Source: Combretum micranthum
Taxonomy: Eukaryota; Streptophyta; Magnoliopsida; Myrtales; Combretaceae
Assembly (NCBI GenBank): GCA_024138025.1
Contig: JAMXBD010002248.1
Span: forward strand, 1 to 64,000
DNA length: 64,000 nt
Reading direction: 5' to 3'
This document shows, one piece after another, positions 24,101-35,949 of this stretch (within the stretch, counting starts at the first letter, position 1; each line of letters begins with the position of its first letter). The notes below the pieces were generated by a model. That model saw only the letters and a list, made by a program, of their open reading frames with translations. It searched no databases and was not told the origin of the DNA. Position numbers and translations under genes: made by a program.

Positions 24101-25636
24101 ATTTAAAAAAAAAACCAATAGAAACCTTATTTGAATATCAAATTGTTCAAAATCAAACTTTAGGTATCTAATTATTATTTTTACGAAAGTTCAAGTATCA
24201 TTTTTATCATTAATTCAAATTGTAATTATAAGTATTAATATACTTATTATACATCTCACAGTTTGTAATGGAGTTTTTATGAACCTATCACAATGGCGTT
24301 TTCCTGTAAATCCACGCGCAACTTATTTCAACTACAAATTTAAGGTTTCTTTTGACTTTTTCAATATTATAAAATAAAAAAAAAAAATCCTTATATTAAA
24401 CCGTGATATATATAGATTAATATATGTGAACCATAAGTTCTATAAATCGAATTAAATATAGTTTTTCAATGACTTCAGCAAAACCTATACCTTATGTCAT
24501 ATACACGTTTTTTTTCTTTTTTTAATCGAGCATATATAATGGCATGTGAAATTGGATCTTCACACTAAAAGAAAAGTGTGGTCCTTTTGGCTATAAAAGT
24601 AAAGTGTCTTCCTTCTGGCTATAAATTAAACATCGTAAATTACTCGAGTTTGACTCGGTAATAATTTGAATTTAACTTGATTGTAATCAAGTCAAGTTTG
24701 GGTTTTAAAAATAAAGCTTGATCGAGTTCGAGTTCAACTTGAAACTAAAATTTCAAGTTTTTCATTCAAGTGGAGCTCAAGCTTAACACTGTATTATCTC
24801 AACTTGACCCATTTAAAACCCTAGGTTTCTTGTTCCCCACACACTAAGAACAAACTATATTATGCTCATCGATGAAAAAAACACTAATAACTTAAACCAT
24901 CTCAAATTATATTATCACACATTTAGCCTTATTTAGGTATGGCATATGACTAATTTTGGATTATTAATTCAGTATTTTAGATAAAGTATTGAATAGTATT
25001 ATATTTTACATGTCTTTTAAACTATTCTTACACTTCTATTAAGCTTCAGATATTGTTAATCAATATTAAGTAATAAAAATTAATATCCATACTGTGTGCA
25101 AAAGCTTAAACTTTTATATCATAATGCTTATAGTGCTAATCTTAATATAATATCAGTTCATATGTACACTCATTACAACACCATTATAATCCCACTCAAT
25201 TAAATTATCCGTCTCGGCCCACAAGTAATACTTAAAGAATCTAATAACTCACCCAAAACTACAAGAATAGTTTCATTTAATTTTTTTTATTCTTTTTGCT
25301 CAAATTTCAATTTAAACGGTTTTCACCGTGATATAGCAATGAGACACCACGAACTTTAAAGGAAGAATTTGGCCAGATCTTTCTCACAAGTACAGCAATA
25401 GTGATATCGTATACAAATTTCAAGATGATCGCTAATTACAATTTCTGAACTAGTAGGATCATATATTACTTACACATGTTCTTGCCCTACTTCAATTCGA
25501 TATTTGACTCCATCCCTTTATATCCAATTTATTATATAACAGTCGACCTTATCATAAAATAAATATCTATTCCTCCTCCTAAATTTAACTTCCTACTTAA
25601 AAAGTTCAACCTACTATATGCTTTTTTCTTTTTAAC
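21136..25636. other. Intergenic, decayed repeats and microsatellites
   Basis: AT-rich DNA with a (TA)n run (22146-22168) and T-runs. A segment near 22805-22864 holds GCCAATGGCGACTTCGG and ends GGGGTGTTACA; read on the minus strand it starts TGTAACACCCC, a common LTR start, so a decayed minus-strand LTR may lie at about 22000-22864. Inverted TTCAAGT/ACTTGAA words near 24650-24790 suggest a hAT-like remnant. No gene is supported. Confidence 0.4.
23925..24214. mobile_element. Inverted-repeat miniature element, family A
   Basis: The segment contains TTTGATTTTGAACAA near its left end and TTGTTCAAAATCAAAC near its right end, so it folds back on itself. The same words occur in the better preserved copy at 29137-29472. 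No coding capacity. Termini are blurred. Confidence 0.45.
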
Positions 25637-25639
25637 AAT

Positions 25640-25798
25640 CACTACAAGAAAACAGGCCTTTAGAGACAAAAAATTTGCGACGGAAAGTAGAAAATGTAGT
25701 TATAATTTGACAAATAAAATCTGCGACGATAGTTTTTGTGAAGAAAATTCACGTTTAGAGACAGAAATTTGTCTCTAAAGCCTAGTTTTCTTGTAGTG
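25640..25798. mobile_element. CACTA-type miniature element, complete
   Basis: The element starts CACTACAAGAAAA and ends TTTTCTTGTAGTG, a perfect 13-bp terminal inverted repeat with the CACTA signature. The subterminal words TTTAGAGACA and TGTCTCTAAA are also inverted. It is flanked by a 3-bp duplication AAT (25637-25639 and 25799-25801), the size made by CACTA transposases. At 159 bp it is non-autonomous and would depend on an active CACTA transposase elsewhere. Confidence 0.92.
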
Positions 25799-25917
25799 AA
25801 TTATTAATTTTTTTTACGCCTTTACAATCCTATAACACCCTTCAAACTGTAGTGCATGGAGCTTAACGGTTTAGAATATTTTATAGAACCTTTAGAATTT
25901 TCTACCATATAAATATA

Positions 25918-26086
25918 GGATTAATATTGCGAATGGTACCAGAATTTTAGCAAAATATGTAATTAATTATTTAAACTTTAAAATTGATAATTTAATACAT
26001 GGATGAACATTGAAATTGATTGATTTAATACATTGAATAACTTTTTGTGTATACCAATAATACATCCATCAAAATGGCTAAAACTG
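25918..26086. mobile_element. Left half of an inverted-repeat element (family B)
   Basis: Reads GAATGGTACCAG...AAATATGTAATTAATTATTTAAACTTTAAAATTGAT and stops where the LTR element at 26087 begins; the complementary half resumes at 28696. Intact relatives lie at 30015-30307 and 30391-30566. The split shows that the LTR element inserted into this older element. Confidence 0.6.
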
Positions 26087-26825
26087 TGATGCGATCGCAT
26101 GAACCCTAGGTATGAAAAACCTAAGACCCAATCGTTCGCTGATGAAAATCGAAACCTAGGATTGTCTTGAAATGAGTAAATAAGCAACTTGACCCCAATT
26201 GAACCAAAGTTATCAAAGTAGTAATCGGAAGTTGACCTTAACCAAACCTATCGATTGAAACCAGAATTATCCAAACGGAGCTTGACCCTAATTACACCTA
26301 TTAATTAGAACCATAGCTATTTCAAACAATTCTTATCACAAGAACCAAATAGAAAGCTCTCATACTAGAGAAAACTCCTAAGAAATATTCATATTAAAGT
26401 ATATTATCAAACTGACTGTTTTTGATGTTTACATTCATTTGGTTTTATATAGTCAAACAAAGAAATTTCAAAAGACAAATAAAATAAAACAGACGAATAA
26501 AGAATGTCGACAGCCTTTAATTATATGCTGACGACCTATATTGACTACACGGGCAGTGTTGAAGGCGGCTCTTAAAATTTGCATTCTAGGAACTTCAAAA
26601 CTAGTAGAAGGCCAGCAACTTAACTATGCAAGGCCAGTGGCGTTAAGTTGCAAACCTGGCGGCTTTGGGCTTGCACATAGTCCAATCAGCTTCAATCCTA
26701 TAACTTTGATCCTTAATACTTGATTTGCTTAGGTTATTTTGCTCTATTGTTAATGTGTTTCTCGAAACTCCAACATTCTTTGAAAAATATTATTTTTCTT
26801 TATTGTCCCCACTTGATCCTTATCA
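26087..26825 (-). repeat. 3' LTR of the non-autonomous element
   Basis: On the plus strand it runs from TGATGCGATCGCATG to GATCCTTATCA. Note the near-palindromic GATGCGATCGCATC-like end. It contains GC-rich words (GTCGACAGCC, AAGGCGGCTC, GGCCAGTGGCG, CTGGCGGC) at 26506-26667 in an AT-rich background. Confidence 0.78.
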
Positions 26826-27344
26826 TTCCCTCCTTCTACGAAAAGATTCGTTGTGAATCTTCACCATCTTTGCAATCAATGAGAACGAATCATTTCCTCT
26901 TGGATACAACTTGGAATGTCACTACTATAGAAATTTCTTCCTATGCATTTGCACCCAATTATCTATTTCAATTGCAATCTCCTTTACAGCAAATAGTGGA
27001 AGAAAGTCTTTCAAAGGTGGTGTTTCAGTTGGGCCTTCTTTGAACTCCTGCAACAGAGAAACATCTACACTAGATAGATAACGATTTAGATCATTAGTAT
27101 AAAAACATTCTTTCTAGTACATGGTACAATTGATTGTTGTTCTTCATTTTCATCTTCATTGACTTGCACTTTCAAAGTACCTTGAATCACCAAATATTCC
27201 TCTTACCTGGATTCTCAATTTTACTATCATCCTTCAATGGTGGCATAGGATCTTCATTTTATTGTCCACTCTCTATCTCAATCTCACTTTTGATACCACT
27301 TTCTTTTTCATTTCGATTTTCAATTATTCTTTCTTTTTCTCTCT

Positions 27345-27617
27345 CTATTTCTTTTGTTCTCTCATTTTTTCCTTGAGCATTCTTTTCTTCACTCTCAATC
27401 TTTTCATCTTCTCCTTTACATTCACACCCTTTTGCTCCTCCTTAGATTTAGATATGGCCTTATCCTCCTTTTCTCTCCAATTCGTTTTACAAGAATTCTT
27501 AGAAACCAAATTTGATGTGGATACAAGATAACCATCTTGTTTATGAACAATCTTTTTGCCTTTCCAAGCACCACTCATACCATAATCAAAATCCTCTTCC
27601 TCCTCCTCCTTATCCAT
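27345..27617 (-). pseudogene. Charged reading frame of unknown origin inside an LTR element
   Basis: A 90-residue frame begins MDKEEEEEDFDYGMSGAWKG and becomes strongly Lys/Glu/Arg-rich in its second half, with a heptad-like, coiled-coil-prone composition. It is not gag-like: there is no zinc knuckle or capsid block. The frame goes on past its stop with the same composition, and a related upstream frame is shifted, so I read it as the middle of a longer, broken coding sequence. It could be a piece of a host gene captured by the element or an element-specific protein. I do not recognise the family. Confidence 0.35.
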
Positions 27618-27925
27618 ATGTCTTCTAGAGAATTTAGGCTTAGATGGAAATTCAAGATCATCTATTCCTATTCAAATGATGGAATCCATGTTGAAAAACC
27701 TTCATCATCAATTTCATGTCTCTTCTAGAAATTTTTTTACCACTACTCATTTTTTTAATAGATTTTCTTCTTTCTTAAACAAATCTCAATCAAACCCTAA
27801 AAGCACAATTTTTTGTTTTACCAATTTCTCTCTTTTTTTTATCCCAATTCAAGAACAAAACACTCAACCAAATGTCGAAAATGAATAACAATAAAGGATA
27901 GAATTACCCGATTCAAGAAACCAAA

Positions 27926-27937
27926 GCTTTGACACAA
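27926..27937 (-). other. Degenerate primer-binding site
   Basis: On the minus strand the 12 bases TTGTGTCAAAGC align with the initiator-Met primer site TGGTATCAGAGC at nine of twelve positions, just inside the LTR. It supports the minus orientation; decay or a different tRNA could explain the mismatches. Confidence 0.45.
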
Positions 27938-27939
27938 AA

Positions 27940-28695
27940 CGATGCGATCGCATGAACCCTAGTATGAAAAACCTAAGACTTAATCGCTCGTTGATGAAAA
28001 TTGAACCCTAGGATCGTCTTGAAATGAGTAAATAAGTAACTTGACCATAATTGAACCCATCAATTGAAACCAAAGTTGTCAAAAGTAGTAATCGAAACTC
28101 GACCCCAACCAAACCTGTTGATTGGAACTATAGTTATCCAAACGGAGCTTGACCCTAATAACACCTGTTAATTAGAACCACAACTATCACAAACAGTTCT
28201 TATCACAAGAACCAAATAGAAAGCTCTCACACCGGAGAAAAATCTCAAGAAATATTCATATCGGAATAAATGATCAAACTGACTGCTTTTGATGTTTACA
28301 TTCATTTGGTTTTATACACTTAAACAAAGAAACTCACAAGACAAAGAAAATAAAACAAATGGATAAAGAAGGCCGACAGCCTTTAATTATACGCTAGCGA
28401 TCTATATTGCCTACATGAGCAGTGTTGAAGGTTGCTCTTAAAATTTGCATTCTAGGAACTTCAAACCTGGTAAAAAGCTGACGGCTTAAGTAGGCAAGGC
28501 CAACAGCATTGAGTTGTAAAGCAGACGGCTTTGGGCCATCACACAGGTCCAATCAACTTCAATCTTGCAACTTTCATCCTTTAATACTTGACTTGCTTGT
28601 GTTATTTTGATCTCTATCGTTCATGTGTTTCTTGAAGCTCCAACAATCTTTAAAAAATATTATTTTTCTTTGTTATCACCACTTGATCCTCATCA
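27940..28695 (-). repeat. 5' LTR of the non-autonomous element
   Basis: Runs on the plus strand from CGATGCGATCGCATG (the first base probably changed from T) to GATCCTCATCA. It aligns end to end with 26087-26825 with many substitutions and small indels. GC-rich words (GGCCGACAGCC, GCTGACGGC, GCAGACGGC) are at 28370-28532. Confidence 0.78.
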
Positions 28696-28904
28696 CGTTG
28701 TCATCTGACGTAGTATTTTAACTAATATGATAGAGATATTATTGACATGCACGAAAAGTTCTTTTAGGTACTAAATTAATCAATTTTAAAGTTTAGTTAC
28801 CTAATTGTATATTTTGTTAAAGTTCATATACCCAAGTGCATACTTTGTCAAAATTGAGGTTTCTAATTGCATATTTTATTGAAATTCAGGTTCATTCACA
28901 TCAC
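28696..28904. mobile_element. Right half of the split inverted-repeat element (family B)
   Basis: Starts after the LTR element and reads TTTTAGGTACTAAATTAATC and AAATTGAGGTTTCTAATTGC, the reverse-complement style of the half at 25918-26086. Together they restore an arrangement like the intact copy at 30015-30307. Confidence 0.55.
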
Positions 28905-29136
28905 TTACCCATAAATTTTTTATAATCTAAACCTACTAGTGTTTTTAGATCATTTCATTCAAATCTACATTATATTACATTTTATTTATTCAAAATTTAC
29001 CTCATTTATGATTTACATCATGTAACATCCTCAATGAGTATAAATAAGACAAGAGAGACGAAAAATAGAAACATATAAATGACATAGGGAGAAAAGTGGA
29101 AGAAATGAAAATATATATATATATATATATATCTTA

Positions 29137-29472
29137 GGATTAATGACCAAAATGGTACATAAACTTTCGCAAAAAAAAAAAAAGATAATTGAAATTTAGT
29201 TTTGAATAATTTGGTACCTAAATAAATTTTTCAATGACTTTTTTCATACTTGAAGTTTGGTTTTGACAATTTTGGTATCTAAATAAAGTTTTTGTTAACT
29301 TTTTTCATACCTGAAGCAAGTGAAATGAGGTATGAAAAAAGTCTATGAAAAGTTTGTCTATGTATCAAAATTATCAAAATCAAACTTTAGATATAAAAAA
29401 AAATCATCAAAAACTTTATTCAATTACTAAATTGTTCAAAACCAAATTTTAGATACTATTTTTATCATTATC
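29137..29472. mobile_element. Inverted-repeat miniature element, family A
   Basis: The left end GGATTAATGACCAAAATGGT is matched, with several mismatches, by the reverse complement of the right end (ATACTATTTTTATCATTATCC). Inner words TTTTTCATACCTGAAG and TATGAAAAAAGTCTATG are also inverted, so nearly the whole 336 bp folds into a hairpin. Related to 23925-24214. Confidence 0.6.
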
Positions 29473-30014
29473 CCTATTTCTTATGAGTAATGGGTTTGAG
29501 CTACATCTAGTATGTTTAATTCTTCTCGTCTTGGTAGTTTTTGGATGGAAAATATAAAAATCATTTTATATTTATAGTTAGCAGTTAGTGATTCTTATAG
29601 GATGACACAAGATACCCTTAGACTCTATATACGTTAGAGTATAAATTCAAGGATTGGTATAGGTTATAAATAATGGTACTCTTATCTTACCAAATGGAAG
29701 TAGGTTAGAAAAATTGTACCCAAAACCTATTATATGACCTTATCTAGATCCTATTTAATCGAATACGATACACAGAATACAGGACATGATAGGATCTCCT
29801 GCACATGCCAAAGATGTTTTCTGTTTCATGTTTTAATAGAGTTCAAAATTTCAGATCGCACAGAGCATAAAGAGTTAGTTTTCCTTCGTACAAAGGAACA
29901 ACCAACAATTTTTGAATGACTAACTTCTAGATATAAACTAAAAGTGGCAAAATGAAAACGTTAAAATAATTTTGTTATATCGCTTAGGTATCCCCATTAA
30001 AAGCAAAACGGTTT

Positions 30015-30307
30015 AATATCATGAATGATATTTGAATTTTGATAAAATATGCAATTAGATATCTGAATTTTTAAATTGATCAATTTAGTATCTAAACTTT
30101 GAATTGATCAATTTAATACCTAAAAGAATTTTCGTGCACGCCAACTATATATCTATCAAATTCTTTTAGGTACTAAATTGATCAATTTAGAAGTTTTTTA
30201 GGTATTAAATTGATCAGTTTCAAAGTTCAGGTATTAAATTTATTAATTTCAAAATTTAGGTACCAAATTTCATATTTTGTCAAAATTTGTTTATCGTTCA
30301 CGACATT
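30015..30307. mobile_element. Inverted-repeat miniature element, family B, intact copy
   Basis: Left TTTTGATAAAATATGCAATT and right CATATTTTGTCAAAATTTG are inverted, as are AATTGATCAATTTAGTA and TACTAAATTGATCAATTTAG inside. The ends ATCATGAATGATA and TATCGTTCACGACAT are also roughly inverted. The element is a long imperfect hairpin without coding capacity. Confidence 0.62.
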
Positions 30308-30390
30308 GCCTCGAAGTAAAACTATGGAATCTAGCTAAAGCAATAAAACAATCAAAATATTTGAATCCTTATAATATTATTTTGGATTTA

Positions 30391-30566
30391 TTTCGGGAAT
30401 GGCATTTGAACTTTGGCAAAGTATGCAATTAAATATCTAAACTTTAAAATTGATTAAATTAGTATTTAAAATAGCTTTTCGTGATACCAGTAGTACCCTC
30501 ATCAAATCGGCTAACATTATAGCTAATGGCATATTTTGTTAAAGATCAAGTACCATTCACAACATT
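30391..30566. mobile_element. Inverted-repeat miniature element, family B, shorter copy
   Basis: Runs from TTTCGGGAATGGCATTTGAA to TACCATTCACAACATTT with AAAGTATGCAATTAA and CATATTTTGTTAAAG as inverted inner words. A shorter relative of 30015-30307, placed about 80 bp from it. Confidence 0.5.
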
Positions 30567-31385
30567 TATCATTTTATCTTATTATTTCGAAACTAAAGCT
30601 TTTTATGTTTTTAATGTCTTTGAACATATGTAGGGAGGAGCTGAAAAAAACCTTGACGAGGGCGCAAGTGATGCAGATTATCTTGCAAAATCGGGAATGG
30701 ATTGGAATTCAGCTCATTGTTTTGCTTGCCCCTTTCCAAATGAAATAAAAGAACTCGTGGTATTCGACTTAAATAAAATATATAATTAAATATTTATATT
30801 ATTAAATTGATTAATTTTAAAATTTAAATATTCACTTAAATATTATTGGAAAAGAGATAGAAAATGAATAATGAAAGTCAAATAGGATTTATTATTTTCT
30901 ATCGAGAGAGAGAGAGAGTATAAATAAACAGTGGGATTTATTATTTGACATTATCAAGGAATCTGTCGGAAGAGCGGCGAGCAAATAGATTCTTGACCAT
31001 TCTCCACCATATGCCTATAAAGCTTTCCGGTCCATAAATGATGCAATGATTTAGAAAATTGTCCATTATTTCAGATTTACTTATTAAATTTGTTGTTTCT
31101 TTTTCAATATTATCAACTGCAATTTAGGAAAGTGGGAAATTGAACCCATAATATCTAACGAGTTATTAAATTTGTTATCTATAATAACTCCAGAATATCA
31201 CTTATTTTTTAAATTAACTATCTAAAATTTAAAGGATAATTTACTATACAAAATCACCCTTTTTTGCATCTAATTACTTGAAGTTTATTTATTTTTGCAA
31301 TTCACTGTATTGTCATTATACTATAAATGACTTCAAAAAATAATAAGCAGTCATACTTTGACTTTCAGGTAAGTATAGATATAAA

Positions 31386-31415
<30 letters not shown>
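31386..31415. repeat. (AAT)n microsatellite
   Basis: Ten consecutive AAT units. Confidence 0.95.
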
Positions 31416-31416
<1 letters not shown>

Positions 31417-33650
31417 TAGTTCAAAATGTGACATTTACCCTTTTACCCATCATTGAAGATACTTGTATTCTTTGACTAGTGGTTACTTATCATAATAAAG
31501 ATGATAAAGATGGTAAACTTGATAAACAAAAGTTCAACAAACCGTAATATTTAATAATTTCAAATTTTAAGTTAAAATTTTGACAATTAAAAGTTCAATT
31601 CGATATAATGACTTCAACTTCCAAAATTTATGTAAATGAAAAAAAAATAACACACACATGAAAACAAAATTTTTTACTAATATTTTTTACATTATATTTC
31701 TATAAAACATTTTGTTTTCAGAATGGAATAAAAAATTATTTAAAATGACGTCACTCACAGAAAATGGATGTATCTAAAAGTACCAATATATTCTTACCCT
31801 AATTATGGCTTGATTATTGGACTGGGTCTCTAAGATAAATGCAGGAATAAAATGGAAAAAAACCAATAAAAAGGTTTTTCTTTAAAAAAAAAAAAACAAA
31901 TTGTGACTTCTTATTGACAATAATTGGAAAAATCGTAAATTAGAGATTGTGTAAATCAAGCATGACAATAGCTCCACATAGAAGGAATAATTGTCTTGTC
32001 TATATTTGTAAAGTCAACCAATCATGGCATAAATGGATAGCATTAATCTGAGCCAGGATTTTGGTTTACTCCAGTTATGGAAATTTTCTTGTTGTTTTAC
32101 AAGTTGGATTCATGGAGACTTAGACATGAAAGAGATGGAATGCCTTTTGTAATTTTGTAATCCCTTGCATGGAGGACGCCAAACCAAATTTTAATAAAAT
32201 AGAGAGTATAAGAAAAGAGGGGAATGTGTGGTCTGCCATTTAAAAGTTAGAAAATGGTCTCTTACATGTCCGAAGATAAATAAAGATGTATTTCTTCTCT
32301 TATTACAAGAGCATCTGCATCCGCTGTGTTTTTTACATGGATCTCTAGATTAAGTACCTTATTTTTTTAGATCTTAGTGGATGTTGAGAGGTTTTCCAAC
32401 TTTTTTAGATCCTTGTCAAGAACCCAAAAATGTGATATCAATTAATAATATTTGTTCTTTTGTGTAGAATATAATATATATATATATATATTTCACATTT
32501 TCATTATAACATATTTATTAATCTACATTCATCTATCAATTTATTGAAAACAAATTGATACATAAAATTTATATCATTTTGTTTCAAAAAAATAGATATA
32601 AATAATATTTTAATAAAAAAACTACAAGTAGAGAAAAAGAGAAAATTTACATGAATATCGATATTATATAATTGCTTTTTTATAATAACTCTAATGTTTA
32701 TTTAATTAACAACACTAAGAAAACATTTTAAACATAATCAATCAATAATTGATTATTTCATAATTTACATCATAGCAGTAATTTAAAAAAAAGTGTTACT
32801 AAACTAAGTCATATAATTGATAATATTTACTAGTTGATGTGATATGAAAAAATATGGGTAATGAAATTATATTTATGGTATGCTATTAATAGAAGTAACC
32901 ATTCAAGATAATTTATTTAGTTAAATATAGTTTTAAAATGAATGAATTTAATGTTATAAGTTATAATGAAAAAGAAAAAGTTAAGTTAAAAAGAAAAAGA
33001 GAGAGAATATCATCAAAGCAATAAATGCATCTTAAAAAAAACGAAATGAAAATTATGTGATGAATCCAAGACCTCTTGTTAAACAAAACACACCTGAATA
33101 CCAGTATTATCCTACATATCTTAATTTGCTCCATAAAATATACATATTATATATATTGAATCTGAAAAATCGACATTTTCCAACCTTGTGGGCCAGGCCC
33201 CTATTGGCCACCTAAATCCATTCATGCTTACAACCAACGCAATAATTATAAAAGATGATATAACTAGAGGCTAAAATGCATAGAGGTGACAAAACAAAAG
33301 TTCCTCACACCAAGTGTGTTATACAAGAGAATTTTTTTAATATCTTTTTTTCCAATTGCATTTAAGCGAGTAAATAAAATTTGATTGCATCTCCATCCCT
33401 TTTGGAAGCCAGTTAGGATCACAATTTTGCTCTCTCCAAAATTGGCTAAACTTGTTATTTCATGTATCTCATTTGCTGGTAGCTGTAGAAAGTCGTTCCG
33501 ATACAAGAAGAGGATTTGTTTCTGTCAACATCTATGTAAAATACTAAAATTAAATAGCCTGCAAAACTCAAGTCTCTTAACTAAAGCAGTCAATTTAATT
33601 GATTCAATAGACCTATAATGAGAAACAAAACCATATCATATTTTCTTAGA

Positions 33651-33930
33651 TGATTATTACATTTGATACTTGAACTTCACTTATTTTATAATCAATTACT
33701 TAAATTTAAAACTATTAATTTTCTATCTAAATTTTGTTTATTGTTATAATTAACTATCTAAATTTTCCCAAGTTTTACAATTTATCATCTGAATTTTTCT
33801 TATTTTTAAGATTGATAACCTTATCCAATTATTATAAAAGATAATGAAAAATTTGTAAGTAGCACATTGAAAATTTTAAATTTCAAATAGTTAATTATAA
33901 AAATAGATAAAATTCATGTATCAAATATGA
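33651..33930. mobile_element. Inverted-repeat miniature element
   Basis: The left end ATTTGATACTTGAACTTCA faces the right end AATTCATGTATCAAAT in inverted orientation, and AATTAACTATCTAAATTT and AAATAGTTAATTATAA are inverted inside. About 280 bp, non-coding. Confidence 0.5.
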
Positions 33931-35949
33931 TATATACCTATTTCCTTTTAAATGCCTAAGAATGCCTCTCCCATCGCCTCTATCTTGATTAAAACTTTAT
34001 CAATATTTAGTTTGACAAAGCCTTGAATGAATAATTTTCCTTTTTTTTTTATGTGAAAGGTAGATTGCATTTCTTTAAGTTGAATACAGAGGAAATAAAC
34101 AGGTGAGCAGTAGGGAGCTAGGGGGTTAACAATATTCCAGTATGGCACAAGAGAACAAGGTTCTATTTAAATAATAATAATATATAATAATAATAATAAT
34201 AATAATCAAGTCTCTTTATGTAACTTCTAGAAAATATTCACTTGCAGCTGCAAGTGTTATTATCTTGGCCGATGCTTATTTTGTCCCTATAATAGTGTAC
34301 TTATTGGTTTTTTTTTATGCTGCGTTCCGTGTTAGTTAGGAATTATAGATCAATTATCAACATTAAAAAGAATTCAATCTAAATTTGATACCATGGAAAT
34401 TAATATGGTGGGGATAAATCAATTGGATGACAGCAGGCTTGTTGATCGATATTGTGATTTTTAGTACTTCATATATGTCATTAATAGAAGTAGTCACAGC
34501 CACAACCACTCAAATGAGATTGTGTGTAAAATTGAAGGAGCTTGCCTATAGAATAATGGCTGACGAAAAAGGCCTTAAGAGAGAAGCACAAATCCATTGC
34601 AAGTATGAAGGGCCTTTCTAACTAAAATAAAATAGACCCAACATCAAATCTTATTCGTCTTGGCAAGATCCAGTATTATGCTGGTAGAAACCCACATAAT
34701 TTATTTAAACCTTCTAGTAGAAACATTCTTGTACGGATTGAAGGGTCTCTGCAGTGTTTAGAGCTTTTTTTTTAATTTATTTATTTATTTAAGTTCCGAT
34801 GCAAAAGGTTTAAATGAATATGTTGTTAGAATACGGACAAATCAACATTGAGGAAAATGTTATTAAAAAAGAAAAACACCACAAGGAGATTGACGTGGAT
34901 AATTAAGATAAATTTGGGTTACAAAATTATAGGAAAAAGAAACAATTCACACCCTTTGAATTAGAACATTATGGTAAAAGAATGGACTTTTTTTTCGGTT
35001 TGTATAGACCTTACTATTAATTTTAATGATATGCCTATATGTGAACCTAGGCAAAATACATTTATGGAGGACAAAATATGAAACAAAGAGAATGTTGGAA
35101 TGCATATTTTTACTAACCCCTATGAGACTAGCCAGTGCATCCAACAATTGTAGCACACCCTAATCAATCAATCATCTATGTTTATAGATAAGCGATCAAA
35201 ACAATGCATGATTTTTATGAAAGTATCTACATGGAAAGTTTTTATCAATTTTTATATAATACTTAATCATTTCATGTGGTATATCATGCTGGATGAATCC
35301 TTTCTCCACCGGGAATCAAAGCAGCTCGTAGCTCCTCTCTCCTCTCTCCTCTCCTCATCCAAAGCGAACCCTAATTAGAACCCTAGGGCACAGCTTCCTT
35401 TGTTGACCCAAACCCCACCCACCCCACCCTCCCCCCTCACCTCATCTTAAAAAAAAAAAAATAGCATAACCATTTTCTCACTTCTTTTTCTTTCTCCTTT
35501 TGACTTTTAAAAACCCAAATAAAAATCTCATAAACATTTTATCATCTCTTTTTTCATCTTCATCTCTTAAGCAATGCAAGGTTATAACCTTATCTTTGGA
35601 AGATTTTAAAGTACTGTCAATAGAGGCATCAGAGAATTCAACATTTTAGGTATTAGTATTACAAAGTCTCAAACGAAGAGAGTTCTAAAGTTGAAAAAAG
35701 AGTCATCTTTCCATCAAAAGTTTCATTGAATTAGATCTTTGAGTTTTTTTTTTTTTTTAAGTGTCTTTCCCATATGTGGGTATTTTCTCCAATCAAATTA
35801 TCAAATATTTATTCTCATGGTAGAATTGTTTCTATTCAAGGTTTTTTAATGACCTATTTCAGTGTAAGAGATATGTGATGGCTATAATCCCTGTCAAACG
35901 TAGTTTAAATTTATAAAAGCCCTTTCTTAAATCTACTACAAAGGAAAAT
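33931..35949. other. Intergenic, no gene seen
   Basis: AT-rich with an AAT-type microsatellite (34166-34204) and a C-rich stretch (35400-35440). Short frames here start and stop at random and have no motifs. Confidence 0.45.

Larger units (their letters stand above)
26826..27939 (-). other. Interior of the non-autonomous LTR element
   Basis: 1.1 kb without retroviral motifs. On the minus strand a highly charged frame runs from ATG at 27615-27617 to TAG at 27345-27347 and continues in the same frame, still rich in Glu, Lys and Arg, for about 20-30 codons until the next stop (REKERIIENRNEKESG just after the TAG). Upstream, another frame reads GFSTWIPSF. This looks like a decayed coding sequence, possibly a captured host fragment. 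Confidence 0.55.
26087..28695 (-). mobile_element. Non-autonomous LTR retrotransposon
   Basis: Two direct repeats of 739 and 756 bp flank 1.1 kb. Minus orientation follows from a polypurine tract (AGAAGGAGGGAA on the minus strand, 26837-26826) next to one LTR and a degenerate initiator-Met-like primer-binding site (27937-27926) next to the other. The interior has no gag, protease, integrase or reverse transcriptase motif, so it needs another element's proteins. Target duplications are no longer visible (AACTG against CGTTG). LTR divergence is clearly higher than in the copia element, so it is older. Confidence 0.75.
29473..33650. other. Intergenic with inverted-repeat elements, no gene
   Basis: Besides the two family B elements listed separately, this stretch holds (GA)n at about 30905-30918, an (AAT)n microsatellite (31386-31415), a (TA)n run (32473-32490) and AT-rich unassigned DNA. 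Opposed short frames at 33264-33618 have no recognisable motif. Confidence 0.45.

Noticed and set aside
33264..33618. Overlapping frames on both strands with Cys-containing stretches
   Set aside because: Neither has a recognisable domain or codon-use signal, and they oppose each other. Treated as chance.
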